A stretch of DNA of 64,000 nucleotides, from NCBI RefSeq assembly GCF_050948175.1, contig NC_135198.1, positions 7,267,001 through 7,331,000 of the forward strand, in the 5' to 3' direction. The notes beneath the pieces are model-generated. The model did no database searches, was not told the origin of the DNA, and worked only from the letters and a program-made list of their open reading frames with translations. The stretch comes from Xylocopa sonorina (taxonomy: Eukaryota > Arthropoda > Insecta > Hymenoptera > Apidae). This document shows positions 62,952 to 64,000 of the stretch, one piece after another. How positions within the stretch are numbered: position 1 is the first letter of the stretch; every line of letters starts with the position of its first letter. Both the position numbers and the translations under genes were made by a program.

Positions 62952-64000
62952 CTCGACGCGGCAACGAACCGTCCAAGGATTCCCTGCTCGTTTCCTTTGA
63001 GGCGTTCCTCCTGCTCAGCCCTGTTGCACCGGGCATCCCGGTTCGCCGAGGGATTTGCGAGGCGCAAGTGGGTCAGCACGACGCGAGGCTTGACCTGTAT
63101 AATCTTTCGTCTCTACCTGCCGTGTCACGTAGGAACGTACTACCTCATTAAACGGGAGTCGAGTATGCTCGCAACACACATTTCACGTCCCCCGGCTACG
63201 GGGAGGCGTTCGCGCCTTAATGCATCAACGCTTTGAATATTTCATCCCTCCTCTGTGCCTGGCGTGTTTTACAAACGTTTTCGAAAAGTCGACGGTGATT
63301 CAAAGGGATCGGAGAACTGGATTCTCGCGAGAAATTCGTCCAGTTTGATTTCACTTCGCGAGAAAGGATCGTGGCTATTGTTAATGAATTTTTCAGCTTC
63401 GAACGAGCGTTGTTATCGTAATTTTTAACGAAGTTGACAGATTATCTACAGATCGGATGTGTAGTTTGGAGAGAACGGCGAGAACGATTTCTTTCCGGTG
63501 GCAATGATAATACAACGCGAGTTATGTCACGGTTGTAGCAGCCGAGCGATATAAATCGAATGCGACGGTGCTCGAAGCGGATCAAAGCCGGATAAAACGA
63601 TTGCTAGCAGCGAGGCTCAATTATAATTCCATAATTCGAACCCGCAATCTTCGCCGGCTTAACTGCCGGTTTAATCCGACCCACGGCGAGTTAATAACGC
63701 GGCGGCGAAAGATAGGAAGCGACGGTGTGCCCGTGCGCGCACGTGGAGAACGCGCGGATGCGCTCTGCACGCGTCGCGACGCTCTCTGCGTCGACGCTTC
63801 ACCGTTCACGAGGATCACGATCATTCACCATTCTCGCGATAAGCCATAATAACGTTTCGAATTAACAAATTTCTACGTTTTATGTACAATAAATTGTATT
63901 ACACAAGAAATCTTTGGGACATTAAAAAAACTCTGAGTTTCGATAGGATTCGAAATCTGATTTGTTAATAAAAACCAAGGCCAAAGGGTTAACACGTTCC

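Larger units (their letters stand above)
59014..64000. other. Probable long intron of Utx, partly CpG-rich
   Basis: 5 kb with no TPR exon recognised on the minus strand and no convincing gene on the plus strand. Since Utx must continue upstream, this is most simply an intron. The part from about 61500 to 63850 is rich in CpG (for example CACGCGTCGCGACGC near 63768) and could hold a promoter or enhancer. Simple repeats include ATTC repeats at 60991-61010 and a CT run near 62934-62951. The open frames here are overlapping and arginine-rich, which is a base-composition effect. Confidence 0.5.

Overview
The window is nuclear DNA from an animal with intron-rich, densely packed genes. Short introns (mostly 70-150 bp), AT-rich noncoding DNA broken by CpG-rich patches, and the protein variants seen (an insect-type Mff/Tango11, an Ac78C-type adenylyl cyclase, a tapas/TDRD7-type Tudor protein) point to an insect. 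A hymenopteran such as a bee is my best guess, but that is inference from overall character, not from a marker gene. I rebuilt nine protein-coding genes by joining exons at GT/AG splice sites with matching phase; seven appear complete in coding sequence, plus the start of one (DNA polymerase alpha) and the 3' two thirds of another (Utx).

Layout, left to right. 52-1364 (-): the 5' end of DNA polymerase alpha, running off the left edge and head-to-head with 2060-3246 (+), the mitochondrial fission factor Tango11/Mff. 5191-8637 (+): Ythdf, an m6A reader with a large polyQ tract. 11017-13386 (-): Efhc1, an axonemal DM10 protein. 13715-15583 (-): a PiT/SLC20 phosphate transporter. 17692-18331 (-): UQCRB, a respiratory complex III subunit. 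The last three share a strand and end head-to-head with 19308-21912 (+), cytoplasmic poly(A)-binding protein, which has a TATA box, a TOP-like start and an A-rich leader. 22441-26203 is gene-poor and holds two small hAT-like MITEs. 26204-31033 (+): a TDRD7/tapas-type LOTUS-Tudor protein of germ granules. 33150-35600: three different palindromic repeat structures in a row. 37507-47001 (+): a type-8 (Ac78C) adenylyl cyclase in 19 coding exons. 47002-53661: UTRs and intergenic DNA. 53662-59013 (-): histone H3K27 demethylase Utx (TPR end, linker, JmjC, zinc domain); its upstream exons must lie beyond the window.

The genes are mostly housekeeping or regulatory genes with no shared pathway. Loose themes are RNA regulation (Ythdf, pAbp, TDRD7) and mitochondria (Tango11, UQCRB), but I see no operon-like logic.

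The most unusual DNA is the 2.4 kb between TDRD7 and Ac78C: a 225-bp near-perfect hairpin (two 107-bp arms, 9 mismatches, 11-nt loop), a ~600-bp AT-rich minisatellite that reverses direction, and a ~1-kb nested palindrome array with 17 exact copies of the palindrome TGACGTCA (the consensus cAMP response element) and a 356-bp higher-order period. The array lies about 2 kb upstream of an adenylyl cyclase start codon. A repeat-family origin is the simpler reading, but the coincidence is worth testing.
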